Assembly: GCA_002297415.1 (NCBI GenBank)
Contig: DBKZ01000027.1
Location: 4,145-12,072 of the forward strand
From: Ruminococcaceae bacterium UBA737
Lineage (GTDB): Bacteria; Bacillota; Clostridia; Oscillospirales; Acutalibacteraceae
Direction of reading: 5' to 3'
DNA: 7,928 nt
The notes beneath the pieces were generated by a model. That model saw only the letters and a program-made list of their open reading frames with translations, had not been told where the DNA came from and made no database searches. Below, one piece after another: positions 6,933 through 7,928 of the stretch (the stretch's first letter is position 1; each line of letters opens with the position of its first letter). Both the position numbers and the translations under genes were made by a program.

Positions 6933-7466
6933 ATGTCAAAAAACACTTTTTCAAAAAAGCTTTGCTTTTGCGCCGTTATGGCGGCGCTCTATGTCGGTCT
7001 TGATTTTTTAAGCACTGCCTTAAGCTCAGCTTTGGGAGGCTCGGTTAAAATTTCGCTGAATGCTATTCCCGTTATTATAACCGCCGTGTGCGTAGGTCCC
7101 TTATGGGCGGCGGCGTCAGGGTTTACAGGCGCATTTATCGGTCAGCTCATAACCTACGGGCTGTCGGCAACAACCTTGCTTTGGTGTGCTCCTGCGGTGC
7201 TTCGCGGACTCACGGTGGGTCTTTTATTTATCGCTTTCGGCAGAAGCCTTAAGCGCGCCCCGCTTGTTTTAAATACGGTAATAAGCGCGCTTATAGTAAC
7301 AGCTGCCAATACGGCTGTTATGTATCTTGACGCTAAAATTTACGGATATCCCGTAACCCTTTTCGGGATAATTCTTGTAACAAGAATTCTTTCGGGAGTT
7401 GTAACGGCGGTTGTTATTTCCCTGCTTATTCCGCCTGTTATAAAAAGGCTTAAAGGTTATATTTAG
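6933..7466 (+). CDS. folT: Folate ECF transporter S component
   Basis: A small integral membrane protein of 177 residues, predicted to bind folates outside the cell and hand them to a shared ECF module (EcfA, EcfA', EcfT) encoded elsewhere. It is almost entirely hydrophobic, with about five to six membrane segments, near 11-30, 40-58, 59-75, 84-102, 109-130 and 142-166. The first segment carries the small-residue face (AVMAAL) that S components use to contact EcfT. The SVKISLNAIPVIITAVCVGP stretch is typical of folate-type S components of this superfamily. AGGGAGGT lies about 7 nt before the ATG and can be masked by the riboswitch platform. Specificity for folate rests mainly on the THF riboswitch in its leader; sequence alone would only say ECF S component. 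No terminator directly follows the stop. Confidence 0.88.
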   Translation: MSKNTFSKKLCFCAVMAALYVGLDFLSTALSSALGGSVKISLNAIPVIITAVCVGPLWAAASGFTGAFIGQLITYGLSATTLLWCAPAVLRGLTVGLLFIAFGRSLKRAPLVLNTVISALIVTAANTAVMYLDAKIYGYPVTLFGIILVTRILSGVVTAVVISLLIPPVIKRLKGYI

Positions 7467-7468
7467 TA

Positions 7469-7496
7469 TTGTAAATTCAGAAAAATATGTTATAAT
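7469..7496 (+). promoter_or_regulatory. Extended -10 promoter of the small toxin mRNA
   Basis: TTGTAA (7469-7474, 4 of 6), a 16-bp spacer and a perfect TATAAT (7491-7496) preceded by TGT (an extended -10 of TGn form). It begins only three bases after the folT stop codon. Transcription would start near 7503. Confidence 0.7.
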
Positions 7497-7518
7497 ACTT
7501 TTTGGAATAAGGCAGACC
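7486..7518 (+). repeat. Inverted near-copy, left member (toxin promoter and RNA 5' end)
   Basis: The -10 region and 5' end of the toxin transcript resemble, in inverted orientation, those of the antisense transcript at 7731-7762. The shared blocks are TATGnTATAATA and AATAAGGCArACC (12 of 13 identical), separated by 8 bases here against 7 in the partner. This suggests a common origin of the two transcription units or a shared 5'-end function. Confidence 0.6.
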
Positions 7519-7567
7519 TACAACGGTAGGCGGTTTAATCTTGCCCTCGGAAACGGGGGTATGCCCC
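7511..7567 (+). promoter_or_regulatory. Structured leader of the toxin mRNA masking its ribosome site
   Basis: Several hairpins are visible. CCTAC-AACG-GTAGG (7517-7530) sits inside a possible outer stem, GGCAGA (7511-7516) with TCTTGCC (7539-7545). CCCTCG-GAAA-CGGGGG (7544-7559) has a GNRA tetraloop. Alternatively GGGG (7556-7559) pairs with CCCC (7564-7567) right next to the start codon. The only candidate Shine-Dalgarno, GGGGGT at 7555-7560 and 7 nt before the ATG, is inside both latter stems. Low-efficiency translation of a full-length mRNA is common in type I toxins. Confidence 0.6.
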
Positions 7568-7657
7568 ATGTACATAACTAATCAGGATTTATTTCAGTTT
7601 AGTATTGTTATAATTTCGGTTGTAACACTTGTAATAACGGTCATAAAAAAGAAATAA
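7568..7657 (+). CDS. Small hydrophobic peptide, putative type I (holin-like) toxin
   Basis: A 29-residue peptide that begins MYITNQDLFQF, continues as one uninterrupted hydrophobic segment (about 8-26, rich in I, V and T) and ends VIKKK. This is the layout of Firmicutes holin-like type I toxins (Hol_Tox/TxpA/BsrG group): short polar N-terminus, one membrane helix, lysine tail. It is expected to insert in the cytoplasmic membrane and harm it when overproduced. The ATG at 7568 is chosen because of the GGGGGT 7 nt upstream. The earlier ATG at 7561 opens only a 6-codon frame. The stop codon lies inside the terminator stem shared with a converging antisense RNA. Toxicity is inferred from architecture, not from any known identical gene. 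Confidence 0.75.
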   Translation: MYITNQDLFQFSIVIISVVTLVITVIKKK

Positions 7658-7745
7658 TCGCCTTTCCAGTCCAAAGTTAAGGCGATTATTTCTTTAATCA
7701 AATTTTCTTTGAGGGCAAAACCGTCTATTCGGTTTGCCTTATTTC
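7643..7745 (-). ncRNA. Putative antisense antitoxin RNA, about 100 nt
   Basis: A transcript from the minus-strand promoter at 7752-7779 would begin near 7745 and end at the T run after the shared hairpin, around 7643. It has a 5' stem-loop, GGCAAACCG (7738-7730) with CGGTTTTGCC (7723-7714) and one bulged base, then an AT-rich linker, then the terminator hairpin. Its last part (7695-7643) is fully complementary to the final four toxin codons, the stop and the 3' end of the toxin mRNA. It contains no ribosome site plus start codon. The 3'-overlapping converging layout is that of the txpA/RatA and bsrG/SR4 pairs in Bacillus subtilis. Confidence 0.72.
7648..7695. terminator. Shared bidirectional terminator of toxin and antisense RNA
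   Basis: A perfect 17-bp inverted repeat, arms 7648-7664 and 7679-7695, with a 14-nt loop. On the minus strand it is followed by further T residues (TTTCTTTTTT in total), a strong terminator for the antisense RNA. On the plus strand the arm itself ends in ATTTCTTT, adequate for the toxin mRNA and for any folT read-through. The toxin stop codon TAA (7655-7657) lies in the left arm. Confidence 0.85.
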
Positions 7746-7762
7746 ACTTATATTATATCATA
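7731..7762 (-). repeat. Inverted near-copy, right member (antisense promoter and RNA 5' end)
   Basis: Minus-strand partner of 7486-7518. It reads TATGATATAATA, then 7 bases, then AATAAGGCAAACC, with one difference in the 13-base 5'-end block. Confidence 0.6.
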
Positions 7763-7779
7763 CGGCAAAATTTTGTCAA
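7752..7779 (-). promoter_or_regulatory. Consensus extended -10 promoter of the antisense RNA
   Basis: Perfect TTGACA (7774-7779), a 16-bp spacer and a perfect TATAAT (7752-7757) preceded by TGA (7758-7760). It is closer to consensus than the toxin promoter, as expected if the unstable antitoxin must be made in excess. Confidence 0.8.
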
Positions 7780-7797
7780 GTATGAAATATCGGTTTT

Positions 7798-7831
7798 AAA
7801 GCGTCTGCCAAATACGGCAGGCGCTTTTTTT
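7798..7831 (+). terminator. Intrinsic terminator, strongest on the plus strand
   Basis: A 12-bp stem AAAGCGTCTGCC (7798-7809) with GGCAGGCGCTTT (7816-7827), one G-U pair, a 6-nt loop and seven consecutive T residues (7825-7831). On the minus strand only three T follow, so it may weakly stop transcripts from the tRNA-like locus as well. It would catch plus-strand read-through past the shared terminator and insulates the toxin locus from the right flank. Confidence 0.75.
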
Positions 7832-7893
7832 AACATGAAATAATTATAGGAATAAACTGTTATAGAGTTCTTAAATTTTTAAACTCAAAAAAT

Positions 7894-7928
7894 ATAGTGT
7901 GACAGGACTCGAACCTGTCACGCCTACG
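7894..7928 (-). tRNA. 3' end of a tRNA or tRNA-like gene, cut by the window edge
   Basis: The minus strand shows a canonical T arm: ACAGG-TTCGAGT-CCTGT (7918-7902), with G53, TTCGA and C61 in the right places. CACACTA (acceptor 3' strand, 7901-7895) and a T at the discriminator position follow. No CCA is encoded, as is common in Clostridia. The anticodon lies beyond the window, so the isotype cannot be read. GTG before the T stem can also pair with CAC after it, giving an unusual 8-bp arm, and the acceptor 5' strand would have to start with T. A decayed tRNA or a simple hairpin is therefore possible. Confidence 0.5.

Noticed and set aside
7561..7581. Alternative ATG at 7561 in the toxin leader.
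   Set aside because: It opens a frame of only six codons and sits too close to the GGGGGT to be used; the ATG at 7568 is correctly spaced.
7714..7738. Hairpin GGCAAAACCG/CGGTTTGCC considered as a plus-strand terminator.
   Set aside because: No T run follows on the plus strand; it is better explained as the 5' stem of the minus-strand antisense RNA.

Overview
The sequence looks like a chromosomal stretch of a low-to-moderate-GC anaerobic member of the Firmicutes, most likely a gut Clostridia lineage (Oscillospiraceae/Ruminococcaceae-like). This is inferred from strong AGGAG ribosome binding sites, consensus sigma-A promoters, a THF riboswitch in front of an ECF folate transporter gene, an IMP dehydrogenase of the type common in these bacteria, and a Firmicutes-style miniature type I toxin locus. 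No transposase, phage gene, CRISPR array or plasmid function is visible.

Left part (1-4570, minus strand). A cytosolic GH2 beta-galactosidase (lacZ-like) is followed by a membrane-anchored GH25 muramidase. Each has its own recognisable promoter. The lacZ promoter overlaps an imperfect 31-bp dyad that also reads as the intrinsic terminator of the upstream guaB-maf unit.

Middle (4578-6628, minus strand). IMP dehydrogenase (guaB) and a Maf/YhdE nucleotide pyrophosphatase overlap by 4 nt (ATGA) and form one operon for guanine nucleotide synthesis and nucleotide-pool cleaning. It is transcribed from a near-perfect promoter at 6672-6700.

Divergent intergenic region and folT (6629-7466). Back-to-back promoters separate guaB from a plus-strand gene for a folate ECF-transporter S component (folT). 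Its roughly 185-nt leader contains a tetrahydrofolate riboswitch aptamer, followed by helices that could sequester the folT Shine-Dalgarno. Folate uptake is thus likely shut down when reduced folates are abundant. Its neighbour guaB uses IMP, whose synthesis needs formyl-THF.

Right part (7467-7928). Only three bases after the folT stop begins a compact, apparently complete type I toxin-antitoxin locus. A plus-strand mRNA with a structured leader encodes a 29-residue hydrophobic peptide. A minus-strand RNA of about 100 nt, from a consensus extended -10 promoter, converges on it. The two share a 17-bp perfect inverted repeat as terminator, which contains the toxin stop codon. The two promoters and RNA 5' ends are near-copies in inverted orientation. 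This is the most interesting element of the window. A second terminator (7798-7831) and a tRNA-like 3' end on the minus strand (7894-7928, cut by the window edge) close the region.
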